A DNA stretch of 64,000 nucleotides from Flavobacterium psychroterrae (GTDB lineage Bacteria; Bacteroidota; Bacteroidia; Flavobacteriales; Flavobacteriaceae), in the NCBI RefSeq assembly GCF_018380615.1, contig NZ_JAGYVZ010000013.1:1-64000 (forward strand), written 5' to 3'. Shown one piece after another: positions 51,604 through 61,111 of this stretch (within the stretch, counting starts at the first letter, position 1; each line of letters begins with the position of its first letter). Under the pieces are notes generated by a model. That model saw nothing but the letters and a program-made list of their open reading frames with translations. It searched no databases and was not told the origin of the DNA. Both the position numbers and the translations under genes were made by a program.

Positions 51604-52977
51604 TTAATTTAATAATTGATTTTCATCTTCAGTTGAAGCTCTTGCAATAATATTTTCCGGAAGTGACTTTTTAGCCTTTGCTCCCATTTTCTTTAATTTT
51701 TCGACACTTGAAATTAAGTTTCCTCTGCCGTCAACAAGTTTGCTCATTGCATTTTCGTATTCGGTTTTAGTATCTTTAATTTTGTTTCCAATTCTGACTA
51801 AATCGGCTACAAAACCTTCAAATTTATCATATAATGCTCCAGCTTGTCTGGCAATTTCAAAAGCATTTTCCTGTTGTTTTTGATTTGCCCACATGCTGTC
51901 AATAGTTCTTAAGGTTGCTAATAAAGTGGTTGGCGTAACAATTACAATATTGCGGTCAAATGCTTTGTTGTATAAACCGGAATCTTCGTTTAAGGCAATC
52001 GCAAAAGCGGGTTCTATTGGAATAAACAGCAAAACAAAATCCGGGCTTTCTATCTGGTATAAATCATGATAATTTTTATTACCCAGTTGCTCAACGTGCC
52101 TTTTAATGGAGTTTACGTGTTCTTTTAAATAATCTGTTTTAAGAATTTCCGATTCTTCGTTGATCCATTTTTCATAGGCAACTAAGGAAACTTTAGAATC
52201 GACAATCATTTTTTTACCATCGGGCAAATTGATGACAACATCCGGAAAAACTCTGTTTCCTTCGTTATTTAAAAAACTTTGCTGCACTTCGTATTCACGA
52301 CCTTTTTCGAGACCTGATTTTTCTAAAACACGTTCCAGAACAAGTTCGCCCCAATTTCCCTGCATTTTATTATCGCCTTTTAAAGCTTTTGTCAGGTTTA
52401 GGGTTTCTTTGCTCATTTGCGCATTCATTTCGCTTAAGCCAATAATTTGCTGACGTAATGCTGCGTGATAATCAATACTTTCTTTATGGGTTTGTTCTAC
52501 TTTTTGCTCAAAAAACTGAATTTTATCCTGCAACGGAAGCAAGATACTTTTCATGTTTACACTATTTTGTTCGGTAAATTTTGCTGATTTTTCTTCGAGA
52601 ATTTTATTGGCTAAGTTTTCAAATTCTTTGGTGAATTTTTCCTGTAGCTCTGTTATCTCACTTTTTTGTTCTTTATGGCGTTCCCATAAATTTTCAAAAT
52701 CTACTTCTTTTTTAGAAAGCTGAATTGCAAGACTGTCTTTTTCGGTTCTGATGTTTTCTTTTTCCGAAGCAGATAAGTCAAGCTGTTTTTCATAACTAAT
52801 TCTTTCTCTTTCAAATTGCTCTTTCTGCATTTGCAACTGATTGATGTGAGCATTCAACCGTTCTTCTAAACTTATTTTTTCTGATTGAGATCGAGCCGAA
52901 AACAGCACCTTTCCTAAGTAAACACCTATGAATAATGCCACAATAAAAGCCAGTAAATAAGGCAAAAAATCAAACAT
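51604..52977 (-). CDS. rmuC: RmuC-family DNA recombination protein
   Basis: A 457-residue protein. An N-terminal membrane helix (LLAFIVALFIGVYLG) is followed by a long coiled coil (about residues 30-190). The conserved RmuC nuclease-like domain follows (about 200-400), with GNWGELVLERVLEKSGLEKG, PDVVINLPDGKKMIVDSKVSL and YKAFDRN-like sequence. RmuC limits inversion of short repeats in E. coli and is thought to be a nuclease. Here it begins a small leftward operon with the membrane protein and thioesterase. Length and motifs are normal. Confidence 0.93.
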   Translation of the reverse strand: MFDFLPYLLAFIVALFIGVYLGKVLFSARSQSEKISLEERLNAHINQLQMQKEQFERERISYEKQLDLSASEKENIRTEKDSLAIQLSKKEVDFENLWERHKEQKSEITELQEKFTKEFENLANKILEEKSAKFTEQNSVNMKSILLPLQDKIQFFEQKVEQTHKESIDYHAALRQQIIGLSEMNAQMSKETLNLTKALKGDNKMQGNWGELVLERVLEKSGLEKGREYEVQQSFLNNEGNRVFPDVVINLPDGKKMIVDSKVSLVAYEKWINEESEILKTDYLKEHVNSIKRHVEQLGNKNYHDLYQIESPDFVLLFIPIEPAFAIALNEDSGLYNKAFDRNIVIVTPTTLLATLRTIDSMWANQKQQENAFEIARQAGALYDKFEGFVADLVRIGNKIKDTKTEYENAMSKLVDGRGNLISSVEKLKKMGAKAKKSLPENIIARASTEDENQLLN

Positions 52978-53187
52978 ATCTAACTTTATTTTTTAAAGTA
53001 AAAGTAAGGAATAATACGTAGTGCATAATTTTAAAATTGAAATTTCACTAATTAGTAACTATTCTAAATTTAATAAACATTTAAATGCTGGCTGCTCATT
53101 TTAGAATTAAACAGAAAAATTATTTTTTTTCACGCAACCATTTCAAATAATGCACATCTACCATATATAACCTATTAAAATTTTACC

Positions 53188-54063
53188 ATGAAAAAATTAA
53201 TGTTAAGCTTGTTTATAGCTTTTGGATTCAGTGCCTGTTCTCTTAATAATGATGACTTAAATGTGGATTGCGGAGCCAGCGAAGACAAAGTTTTTACAGG
53301 ATTTCCACTTTTATGTTCATATAGTGTCAAAACGTTGCCTAATAATCCAACGCCTGTTTTAGTTGGGTCTGATGAAACAATGAAAGCTTTATTCACAAAA
53401 AATGAAAATAGCTGCCCTAATAGTACTGATACTCCTATCGATTTTACTAAAGAAATTTTAGTTGGACTTTTTGCAGGTTTAAAACCAACAAACGGCTATT
53501 CGATTAAAATAACAAGTATAGTAGAAAACAAGTGCGAAATCTTGATTAATTATTACGAAAAAGCGCCTCAGGCTGGTGAAACTCTTACGCAAGGACCTAG
53601 CTATCCGTCTGATTTTATTTTAATTCCAAGAACCGGAAAACAAATTCTTTTTAATAAAACTACCGAAACTACTGACAATATTGTAGTGGGAACTTTTAGC
53701 AAACAATGTACGGGTGCTGATTGTCAAAAATTTTATCAGATCAATGATTTTAGCATTTTAAAATTCTTAAATGTTGTTGCCGGTGGTTATGATTTTAGCC
53801 CATACAGATATACTTCAACAACTAAAAAAGGTGATTATACGCTTTTCCTTAAAAATGTGCCTACGGAAATTTTAAACTTAAAAGGTCAAACTAAAACTTA
53901 CGGCACTCCGGATGCGGCTGATCATGGTGGTGTTTATTTTGAACTTCGTCAAGGCGCAGTAACAACTAAAGTTTTTATTGACAATACTGATACTTCGGAT
54001 CAAAGTGCTGAAGTAAAAGTTTTCAAAAAAGCGATTCAGGATAAAATTACAGCTTTAAAATAA
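53188..54063 (+). CDS. Lipoprotein with PrcB C-terminal-like domain
   Basis: A 291-residue exported lipoprotein. The signal peptide ends FSACS (Cys17), followed by LNNDDLN. The middle (about residues 70-165) contains EILVGLFAGLKPTNGYSIKI and the late PSYPSDFILIPRTGK, which match the PrcB C-terminal domain pattern (strand, GxKPTxGYxI, then YP..ii.ip). Further C-terminal sequence is not assigned. It is followed after 8 bases by a small secreted protein gene, so the two are likely co-transcribed. Confidence 0.75.
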   Translation: MKKLMLSLFIAFGFSACSLNNDDLNVDCGASEDKVFTGFPLLCSYSVKTLPNNPTPVLVGSDETMKALFTKNENSCPNSTDTPIDFTKEILVGLFAGLKPTNGYSIKITSIVENKCEILINYYEKAPQAGETLTQGPSYPSDFILIPRTGKQILFNKTTETTDNIVVGTFSKQCTGADCQKFYQINDFSILKFLNVVAGGYDFSPYRYTSTTKKGDYTLFLKNVPTEILNLKGQTKTYGTPDAADHGGVYFELRQGAVTTKVFIDNTDTSDQSAEVKVFKKAIQDKITALK

Positions 54064-54071
54064 TCTAAATT

Positions 54072-54473
54072 ATGAAAAAAAAATTCTTCTTATTTATTGT
54101 TTTGTCTTGCCTTTTTTCTTCGGCTTATTCCCTGGAATCAACAAGCACCGGTTCAGGATCGATTGTAAACACATGGATCTGGGAAAAATCAATGGGCGGT
54201 ACAAGCAATCCTTATACTGCAACTCCTAAAACTATTGGATTTACTAAAAAGGTGGTATTTACACCAAACGGTCGTGTGATCACTTACAAAAATGATGTTG
54301 AAATTAGAAATAGTACGTATCAGGTAGAAAAAGGCATTAGCTTTTTTGACAAGTCACAACATGACTTAATTACCTTTGAAGGGAAGACTTATGTTATCGA
54401 AAACCTTGACAATCAAAACCTAACAATTGTTAGCAATAACGAAGACGCAGCTCGTACTATTTTTAAAAGATAG
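54072..54473 (+). CDS. Small secreted protein, function unknown
   Basis: A 133-residue protein with a signal peptide (about residues 1-19, ending SSAYS). The mature part is polar and beta-rich (WIWEKSMGGT, VVFTPNGRVITYKND, STYQVEKGISFFD, YVIENLDNQNLTIV), a layout seen in small lipocalin-like or META-like proteins, but I cannot assign one. It lies between the PrcB-like lipoprotein gene and the sigma factor gene, in the same direction. A -7 box follows it, so the sigma factor is probably separately transcribed. Confidence 0.65.
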   Translation: MKKKFFLFIVLSCLFSSAYSLESTSTGSGSIVNTWIWEKSMGGTSNPYTATPKTIGFTKKVVFTPNGRVITYKNDVEIRNSTYQVEKGISFFDKSQHDLITFEGKTYVIENLDNQNLTIVSNNEDAARTIFKR

Positions 54474-54493
54474 TTTTATAAGCTTATAAGGAC

Positions 54494-54501
54494 TATTTTT
54501 G
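54494..54501 (+). promoter_or_regulatory. Putative -7 box of the sigma factor gene
   Basis: TATTTTTG fits TAnnTTTG and ends 23 bases before the TTG start at 54525. This gives a short leader and supports that start. Confidence 0.5.
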
Positions 54502-54524
54502 CAAAACCAAACAATACCACATTT

Positions 54525-55076
54525 TTGAAAGACGATTTAGAAAAATACATCAAGCTGTGCATAAAAAATGACAGAGAGGGACAACTGAAAATATATCAGT
54601 TGTTCTCTCCTGTTTTATATGGTATTTGCCTAAAGTATATGAAAAACGAAGATGATGCTAAGGATGTTTTTCAGGAAGCATTTGTCATTGTTTTTCAAAA
54701 AATAGGTCAGTATAAATTTGAGGGAAGTTTTGAAGGCTGGCTAAAACGTATTTTCATTAATAAACTGATTGAAACTTTAAATAAGAAAAAGAAAGAAAGC
54801 TTTTTTTTAGATGTTTTTGATCCTGATACGGATTTTGTTGAGGAGGAAGAATTAGATCCGATACCAATAGAACAAGAAAAATTGTTAGAATATATCCGGG
54901 ATTTGCCTGATCAATATCGAACGGTTTTTAACTTGTATGTTTTTGAAAAAATGAAACACAAAGAAATTGGCGAATTATTAAAAATCTCCGAAGGAACATC
55001 AAAATCAAATTTAAACCGCGCCAAGCAAATATTGCAAAAAAGAATACTGAGCATAAAAAATTTTAAAATAGCATGA
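54525..55076 (+). CDS. ECF RNA polymerase sigma factor
   Basis: A 183-residue sigma-70 family protein with only regions 2 and 4, as in ECF factors. Region 2 reads YMKNEDDAKDVFQEAFVIVF and FEGWLKRIFINKLIE. Region 4 has LPDQYRTVFNLYVFEKMKHKEIGELL and SEGTSKSNLNRAKQIL. The start codon is TTG; no ATG lies in a suitable place. Its stop overlaps the next ATG (ATGA), so the downstream membrane protein is translationally coupled and is the likely anti-sigma partner. Target promoters are unknown. Confidence 0.92.
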   Translation: MKDDLEKYIKLCIKNDREGQLKIYQLFSPVLYGICLKYMKNEDDAKDVFQEAFVIVFQKIGQYKFEGSFEGWLKRIFINKLIETLNKKKKESFFLDVFDPDTDFVEEEELDPIPIEQEKLLEYIRDLPDQYRTVFNLYVFEKMKHKEIGELLKISEGTSKSNLNRAKQILQKRILSIKNFKIA

Positions 55077-57055
55077 AAAAGCAAAATATAGAAGATATTT
55101 TTTCATCAATGGAAGACTTTTCAAGTGTTCCGCCGCCGGAATTATGGGGGCAAATTGAGGAAAAACTAGACAAACCTAAAAAGAAGAAAAGAGCTATTCT
55201 TTGGTGGTCGGCTGCGGCATGCTTATTATTAGGATTAATGCTTCCTTCTGTTTTACATTTTAATTCTGCTTCAGGAATCAAAACTATAAAAAATGATGCT
55301 CCTGATAATAGCGTTGTTCTTGATGATCAAAAAAACAATTCAAATAGAAACAAAACACTTTCTGCTCCCGAAAGTAATACTGCAGCAACTACAACTTCTG
55401 AAAAAAAATCAAATGATTCAGAATCAGTTTCATCTGTAGAAAACAAGGTTAATCCAATTGCAAATTCTGAAAAAAATCAAAATCAAAAAACGGCAGTTGC
55501 TCATTCTGATACCAAAAACAAAAATAATTCTGATGTTTTAAATCCAACATTAAATAATGGAATAGTTAATAATAATCAGGCTGTAGCCGAAAAAGCTTCT
55601 GTTTCAAATCAGAAAAACGGATTTAATTCTGATTCACAAAATCAGCTTGTTAATGTTGATGAAAAAGTTTCTAATGCAACTTTAGCTAAAAAAGCTTCTT
55701 CATCAAATCAAAAAAACGGTTTCAATTCTGGTTCAAAAAATCAGATTGCAAATGTGGATGAAAAAGTTTCTGATGTAACTTTGACTAAAAAAGCTTCGGT
55801 TTCAAATCAGAAAAACGGATTCAATTCTGGTTCAAAAAATCAGATTGCAAATGTGGATGAAAAAGTTTCTAATGCAACTTTGACTAAAAAAGCTTCGGTT
55901 TCAAATCAGAAAAATGGTTTCAATTCTAATTCAAAAAATCAGATTGCAAGTGCTGACAAAAAAGCTTCGGATAAAATTTTAGCTGAAAAAACTTTTGGCA
56001 AAACAAATCCATTTAATCCAACTGCAAAAAATCAATTGTCTAAATCATTTTTTGAAGATCAAACAGCTTCAAAAAACAGTTACAATATTGCCTCTAATGC
56101 TTCAAAATCAAATGTGGAAGGAAATCAAAAAACGATAAACGAAAGCAATACAAAACAAAATAACGGAAGTTTAATATCTGAGCAACAAATTGCCAGCAAC
56201 CAAAAAAGCAATTCAAAATTTAATGATGTTTTAAGCCAGCAAGATTCTGTTCAATTAGCAGAACTTCAAAACTTAGAAAAAGGAATTATCACTCCACAAA
56301 CTCCTGAAGAGAAAATAGAAAAGGAAAAAAATCCTGTTTCTAATGCTGAAAAATGGGCTGTTGAAGTTTTTGCAGGAGTTGCAAATTCTGAAAATTATAA
56401 AAATGATAAAACTTTAGGCAACGCAAATGATTCGAAACAAAGTAATTCTTACGGTGTAAAAACCAAGTATAAAATCAACAAAAAGTGGGCTGTCGCTTCT
56501 GGTTTTAAAATAAATGAATTAGGTCAAAGTGTTGCAAATGTTTCGTATTTGAGTGCAAAAAACAATGCTTTTTTTAGTTCTAATGATTATTTTAATATGA
56601 ATACTACGGCTGCGGCGCCAAGAATTGCAGCAAGTTCTGATGTTGTATTTGTGCCTACAGCTACTGCAAATGCTCTGAAACAAAATAATATTGAAAGCAA
56701 TAATATTCAAAGTGGAAATTTAGATCAAAACTTACGATATATCGAAATGCCTTTAGAGGTTTCGTATTCTATTTTTAGCAAAAACAAAGCAAGTATTAAT
56801 TTAAATACGGGAGGCTTTGTGGGGAAACTGATTTCGAATAATGTGGCTTTAGATGGTAATTCAATTGGTCAGAATGTAAATGCGAATGATTATGTTTATG
56901 GTTCTACATTGAGCAGTACTTTGCAATATCGCGTTTATAAAAAGACGAATGTTTTTGTTGAACCTGCGATGAATTATTACATCAATCCATTAAACAATCA
57001 ATCTTTTAATCAGTTTCAATGGGGATTAAATTTTGGTTTGAATGTTTCTTTTTAA
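55073..57055 (+). CDS. TM protein with 33-residue repeats and C-terminal beta-barrel-like domain; likely anti-sigma
   Basis: A 660-residue protein with an unusual layout. Residues 1-40 are cytoplasmic (MKKQNIEDIFSSMEDFSSVP), the size of an anti-sigma domain. A helix follows at about 43-62 (ILWWSAAACLLLGLMLPSVL). A long low-complexity Asn/Ser/Lys region has four near-identical 33-residue repeats (about residues 173-304). The C-terminal 230 residues look like an outer membrane beta-barrel or porin-like domain (VEVFAGVANSENY, VASGFKINELG, EMPLEVSYSIF, FVEPAMNYYIN, ending GLNFGLNVSF). This could link both membranes. Coupling to the ECF sigma gene suggests envelope sensing; that is inference. Confidence 0.8.
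   Translation: MKKQNIEDIFSSMEDFSSVPPPELWGQIEEKLDKPKKKKRAILWWSAAACLLLGLMLPSVLHFNSASGIKTIKNDAPDNSVVLDDQKNNSNRNKTLSAPESNTAATTTSEKKSNDSESVSSVENKVNPIANSEKNQNQKTAVAHSDTKNKNNSDVLNPTLNNGIVNNNQAVAEKASVSNQKNGFNSDSQNQLVNVDEKVSNATLAKKASSSNQKNGFNSGSKNQIANVDEKVSDVTLTKKASVSNQKNGFNSGSKNQIANVDEKVSNATLTKKASVSNQKNGFNSNSKNQIASADKKASDKILAEKTFGKTNPFNPTAKNQLSKSFFEDQTASKNSYNIASNASKSNVEGNQKTINESNTKQNNGSLISEQQIASNQKSNSKFNDVLSQQDSVQLAELQNLEKGIITPQTPEEKIEKEKNPVSNAEKWAVEVFAGVANSENYKNDKTLGNANDSKQSNSYGVKTKYKINKKWAVASGFKINELGQSVANVSYLSAKNNAFFSSNDYFNMNTTAAAPRIAASSDVVFVPTATANALKQNNIESNNIQSGNLDQNLRYIEMPLEVSYSIFSKNKASINLNTGGFVGKLISNNVALDGNSIGQNVNANDYVYGSTLSSTLQYRVYKKTNVFVEPAMNYYINPLNNQSFNQFQWGLNFGLNVSF
55589..55984 (+). repeat. 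Four tandem 99-base repeats inside the coding region
   Basis: Units start near 55589, 55688, 55787 and 55886 and encode versions of KASVSNQKNGFNSGSKNQIA followed by about 13 residues. Units 2 and 3 are almost identical in DNA. Length is a multiple of three, so copy number can vary without a frameshift. Confidence 0.85.
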
Positions 57056-57107
57056 AGTTCTTTTTTTGGTAATTTTACCAAAATAACTTCAAAAGAATCT
57101 CCGTAAA

Positions 57108-57629
57108 ATGACAATCAAAAACAATTGGAATGATCTCGAATCATTGCCTAAAGAGCTTATTATTGTTAAAGAATTGGTTTATGATTGTTGCAATTTTGAT
57201 GTTACGCAACCTCAACCGGAAGCTGAAAGTGCTGATTATGATGCGTACCATTTTCAAATTAACGGAAAGAACATTTGTTACAGAACAGCAAAAATAACTC
57301 CAACTAAAACAGGTCAATTTGTAACTTTATGGAAACGTAATACAGCAGGAATAATTGAACCTTTTGATTTTTTAGACACAATTGATTTTGTAATTGTAAG
57401 CGTTAGGAAGAATGATTTCCTTGGACAATTTATTTTTCCGAAAAATATTTTACTTGAAAAAGGAATTTTTTCTACGGAATTTAGAGACGGAAAACGAGCC
57501 ACAAGAATTTATCCGCCCTGGGATGAAACGACAAGTAAACAAGCCCAAAAAACCCAGCAATGGCAATTGAATTATTTTTACAGTATAAATCCTCACCTTG
57601 ATTTAGAAAGATTCAAAGCTTTATTTTAA
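57108..57629 (+). CDS. MepB-family protein
   Basis: A 173-residue soluble protein. Its core contains ESADYDAYHFQINGKNICYRTAKITPTKTGQFVTLWKR and FDFLDTIDFVIVSVRKNDFLGQFIFPKNIL, read in parts, and a late YPPWDETTSKQA. These are features of the MepB family, first noted beside the staphylococcal MepA efflux system. Biochemical function is not known. It stands alone, with a bidirectional terminator between it and the convergent nuclease gene. Confidence 0.85.
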   Translation: MTIKNNWNDLESLPKELIIVKELVYDCCNFDVTQPQPEAESADYDAYHFQINGKNICYRTAKITPTKTGQFVTLWKRNTAGIIEPFDFLDTIDFVIVSVRKNDFLGQFIFPKNILLEKGIFSTEFRDGKRATRIYPPWDETTSKQAQKTQQWQLNYFYSINPHLDLERFKALF

Positions 57630-57636
57630 AACATAA

Positions 57637-57673
57637 AAAAAGAGGCATTCACCGTAGCGAATGCCTCTTTTAC
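57637..57673. terminator. Bidirectional terminator
   Basis: AAAAGAGGCATTC and GAATGCCTCTTTT form a 13-bp stem with an ACCGTAGC loop, with A and T runs on both sides. It serves the MepB gene and the convergent nuclease gene. Confidence 0.92.
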
Positions 57674-57688
57674 ATTTTAAAGCATGAC

Positions 57689-60600
57689 TTATTTTTTTAT
57701 AATCTTACTTTTAAAAACAATTTTATTGTTTTCTGTCAAAGTATAAATATAGATTCCGGATTGTAAATGACTTACCGAAACCGCTGTTGTACTTACATCC
57801 TGATTTGCATTTATTTCGATAGGATTCGAAACTAAATGACCTGAAATATCATAAATTTTCAATTTCAGATTTTTATCATTATTCGCTTTTACAACCACAT
57901 TTAAAACATCTGTTGTTGGGTTAGGGAATGCTTGTACAAAATATCCGTTCTTGATTTCATAATCAATTGTAGACAAGTTTGACGACTTTAATTCAAAACG
58001 TGCAATTACCGGTCCGTGGTCAGAAGTTGTGTTAGTGTAATTTGAAATATCATTACGTGGATCATAAACGGCGATGGAATTTTGAATGTATTGATCGTTT
58101 AATTCATTAGAAATCATAATGTGATCCAGAAATCCGCTTGAACTTAAATAACTAAAAGCTCCAGCCTGACTAATGCCTAAAGTAAGCGCATTATAATTTA
58201 CAGTATCATCTACAAACATCTTGTAAGACGAAGGATTTGGCGTAATTACTGATGCTTTTACGTCATCATTATAATCTCCTAAAATAATTAAATTAGAATT
58301 TGCATAATACAGATCTAAACTGTCTTTTAATACCTGAGCATCGTATTTACGCATGTTGTATCTTGCAATATCTGCTCCGCTGTTTGCACGTGCGTGAAGA
58401 TCGACTAAATTAAGCAGTTTTTTTACTCCGCCAATGTTTGTTTCTATTTGTACCATATAAGGCAAACGTCCTGAGGAGAAAAAGCTTGCGCCGTTACCGC
58501 CCGGATAACTTGGTAAAGTTGTAGTTCCTGCACGAACTTCATCATATAAATCCTTAAACATTACGCGTGTATCTGTTACTGTTGCTGTTTGCGTATTATA
58601 GATTACGACTAATTTTTGAGGAGGGAAATTAGGGTCTGCCGGATTAAAAGAATACGACCAAGATGTAGAAATCGTTTTGTCAAATGTTTTTCCGTTGATA
58701 CTTATTTTTTGAATCAAAGCATCTAAAGCAGGTTCATCAGATACTTCCTGAACGACATAAACATCTGCGTTAAGCTTGTTCATTACTTTAGCAACATTTT
58801 CGATTTGTAAAGCATTATCCGTTGGACCAAATTCTATTCCGTCCGTACCTTTAACAGCTGTACCAAAAAACTCTAAATTGTAACTTACAATATCAAAAGT
58901 ATCTGCTTTTGGAATAGCAGAACCTGTTACAGAACCAATTGTTTTGTTTAAAGAAGTTCCTGTTACTGTAAATACTCCCGAAATCGTTAATGCTTTTACT
59001 GAAGGCGTAAATCTCACATAAACAGTTTTTCCTGCTGTTGCATCGGCTTCAGTAACAACAACAGTAGATTGAAATGTACTATTATCTAAAGATATTTGAT
59101 AATCTGCAGGAGCTGCAATTGTAATATCGTTGTAACCGTTTGCTTTAAAAATAAAAGACTGACTTGCAGAAATTGTATTTGGTAATACGTCTCCAAAATC
59201 TAAAATAGGATTTGCCGCTACATAACCTATTTCGTTTGTAATCGCTACGTCGTCTAATGACCATTCTGCGGCAAAATTTGTTCCACCAGCCGTAGTTTGA
59301 TAAACCCAAGCCAGATAAGTATGATTGGTTTTATAATTTCCTAAATTTATGAATTGTGATTGTGCGTAAGTTCCGGTTGTAGTTGCAAAGTTGCCAGGCA
59401 ATTCTGTCCAGGTAGCAGTTTCAGGATTACTTGTACCATCATAATCTGTAGAAACCATTAATTTTAAATCAGTTCCTGCATAAAATTTACGTGAGAAGAA
59501 AGATAATAACGGAAATTGGCTAAAATTATCTAAACGTAATTTTGGTGAAATCAACCAGTCTTTACTTGCTCCGGTATCAGAATAGCCATTCATAATTACT
59601 GCGCCAAGACCTGAATTTATATTTCTTGCTACAGTTGTTGGTATCCATTTATTTAAAGGACCGGCAACATTATATTGTGTCCAGCCACTATTTGTTAAAA
59701 CATTTGGATCATTAAAACCTTGTACGTAAGGATTAATTCCTGTCCCTGTAAGTGCTACTAATTTTGTAGTTGCACCTGTTGTTTCATGCGATATTTGTCC
59801 TGAAAATCCGCCAATTGCATTTGGAGTAAACTTAACATAAACTGTTGGCGTTGCATTTAAATCAAAAGTCGAAGCTGCAAATGTCAACGAAGTTCCAAAA
59901 GTAATACCATCACTTGAAATTGTAAAATTTCCTGTTGCAGTTACTGTTACATCTGTAGCAATATTGCTTGCCTGAATTTGGTAACTTGCTATATTTGAAT
60001 CATAATTAGCTTCTGAAAATCCTAAATCAAGCGCAGTAATTGTTGTTGCTAAAGACGGAATCACAACACTTGATGTTGTAACATCTAATTTATTGGAAAC
60101 TGTTTGAATATTTCCAAAAAGATCTTCGGAAACAGAGAAAACAGAATAAGTTGTATTAAGTGCTAAACCCGAAAAAGTTTTAGAATACACCTGAGATTGA
60201 TCAGCAATATTTAAAAATCCTGATTGTAAAGCAGCAAGATCGTCTGCACCATTCCCTGCTTTAATTTGAGCAAGTGTTGGCGTTGCACTTCCAGAGGGTA
60301 ATAAAACATAATAGGTCTCCCCTGGTTCATCTAATTTATTAGAAAAATCAAAACTTCCGGATAAAATATTTTCTGCTATTGGATAACCAACTTCAGTTAT
60401 TGGTGCCGTTTTATCACTTCTGATATCGATATTGTCAATAGCAAAAGAAGGACGGGAACCACCTCCGGAAACTTGTCTTGAAATCCATCTTATTTGTACT
60501 ACAGGCTGATTATCACAATCTGCCGGTAAAGTTACTTTTATTGTTTTTACATTCTGCGGAGTTGTAACAGCCGTGATTTGTTTTACATCATTATTGGAAT

Positions 60601-61111
60601 AAGCAGTTGGCAATAATGTAATAAAATTAGAAGTCGTTCCTACTCTATATTGCAAAACCATTTCATTAATACGAGTATTAGCGGTAGCTGGCGGTACATC
60701 ATAAGGATTACGAATTGTCATTGCATCAAATTTAACCTGTATGGCAGTTTGTCCTGTCGCATTAAACGCAAAACCAATAGCCAAATCAAGTGAACCCGTA
60801 TTTAAAAATCCAATTTTACCATCATAATTGTGAAAATTACCACTGTTGGTAACCGCTGTACTGCTGGCAAATAAAGCCCTGTCAGCAGTCAAAGTTGCTC
60901 CGGTTAAAAAAGTCGCCCCTGGAGATGTTCCCGCTGTCCATCCTTGAAAACCTGAAGGATAAGTTGTGGATGTAGCAGCTAGCACATTAAAATTTTGTGT
61001 ATATGGTAATACTTGCGCCGTTGGCATTGTCTGAGCAAAAAGATTACCCGACAAGCAACAAAAAAAACTTAAAAAAGCCATGAAATGGCGTACAGAGTAA
61101 TTGTTTTTCAT
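57689..61111 (-). CDS. Secreted multidomain nuclease with T9SS sorting domain
   Basis: A 1140-residue exported protein. A signal peptide (to about residue 27) ends GNLFAQ. A jellyroll choice-of-anchor J-like domain lies at about 35-230, then Ig-like regions (including a choice-of-anchor D-like ITALDLGFSEANYDS), a second anchor J domain (about 470-630), and a DNase I-like EEP domain at about 740-1050 with DIVSYNLEFFG, VYVVQEVSDEP, VDLHARA, IILGDYNDD, FLDHIMIS and SDHGPVIARFE. The last 75 residues are a T9SS type A sorting domain (AFPNPTTDVLNVVV to KIIKK). It probably degrades extracellular nucleic acids at the cell surface. It is transcribed alone. Confidence 0.92.
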   Translation of the reverse strand: MKNNYSVRHFMAFLSFFCCLSGNLFAQTMPTAQVLPYTQNFNVLAATSTTYPSGFQGWTAGTSPGATFLTGATLTADRALFASSTAVTNSGNFHNYDGKIGFLNTGSLDLAIGFAFNATGQTAIQVKFDAMTIRNPYDVPPATANTRINEMVLQYRVGTTSNFITLLPTAYSNNDVKQITAVTTPQNVKTIKVTLPADCDNQPVVQIRWISRQVSGGGSRPSFAIDNIDIRSDKTAPITEVGYPIAENILSGSFDFSNKLDEPGETYYVLLPSGSATPTLAQIKAGNGADDLAALQSGFLNIADQSQVYSKTFSGLALNTTYSVFSVSEDLFGNIQTVSNKLDVTTSSVVIPSLATTITALDLGFSEANYDSNIASYQIQASNIATDVTVTATGNFTISSDGITFGTSLTFAASTFDLNATPTVYVKFTPNAIGGFSGQISHETTGATTKLVALTGTGINPYVQGFNDPNVLTNSGWTQYNVAGPLNKWIPTTVARNINSGLGAVIMNGYSDTGASKDWLISPKLRLDNFSQFPLLSFFSRKFYAGTDLKLMVSTDYDGTSNPETATWTELPGNFATTTGTYAQSQFINLGNYKTNHTYLAWVYQTTAGGTNFAAEWSLDDVAITNEIGYVAANPILDFGDVLPNTISASQSFIFKANGYNDITIAAPADYQISLDNSTFQSTVVVTEADATAGKTVYVRFTPSVKALTISGVFTVTGTSLNKTIGSVTGSAIPKADTFDIVSYNLEFFGTAVKGTDGIEFGPTDNALQIENVAKVMNKLNADVYVVQEVSDEPALDALIQKISINGKTFDKTISTSWSYSFNPADPNFPPQKLVVIYNTQTATVTDTRVMFKDLYDEVRAGTTTLPSYPGGNGASFFSSGRLPYMVQIETNIGGVKKLLNLVDLHARANSGADIARYNMRKYDAQVLKDSLDLYYANSNLIILGDYNDDVKASVITPNPSSYKMFVDDTVNYNALTLGISQAGAFSYLSSSGFLDHIMISNELNDQYIQNSIAVYDPRNDISNYTNTTSDHGPVIARFELKSSNLSTIDYEIKNGYFVQAFPNPTTDVLNVVVKANNDKNLKLKIYDISGHLVSNPIEINANQDVSTTAVSVSHLQSGIYIYTLTENNKIVFKSKIIKK

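Noticed and set aside
55589..55984. Regular 99-base repeats as a CRISPR array
   Set aside because: The repeats are contiguous, lie in a long open frame and encode near-identical peptides; there are no unique spacers and no cas genes.
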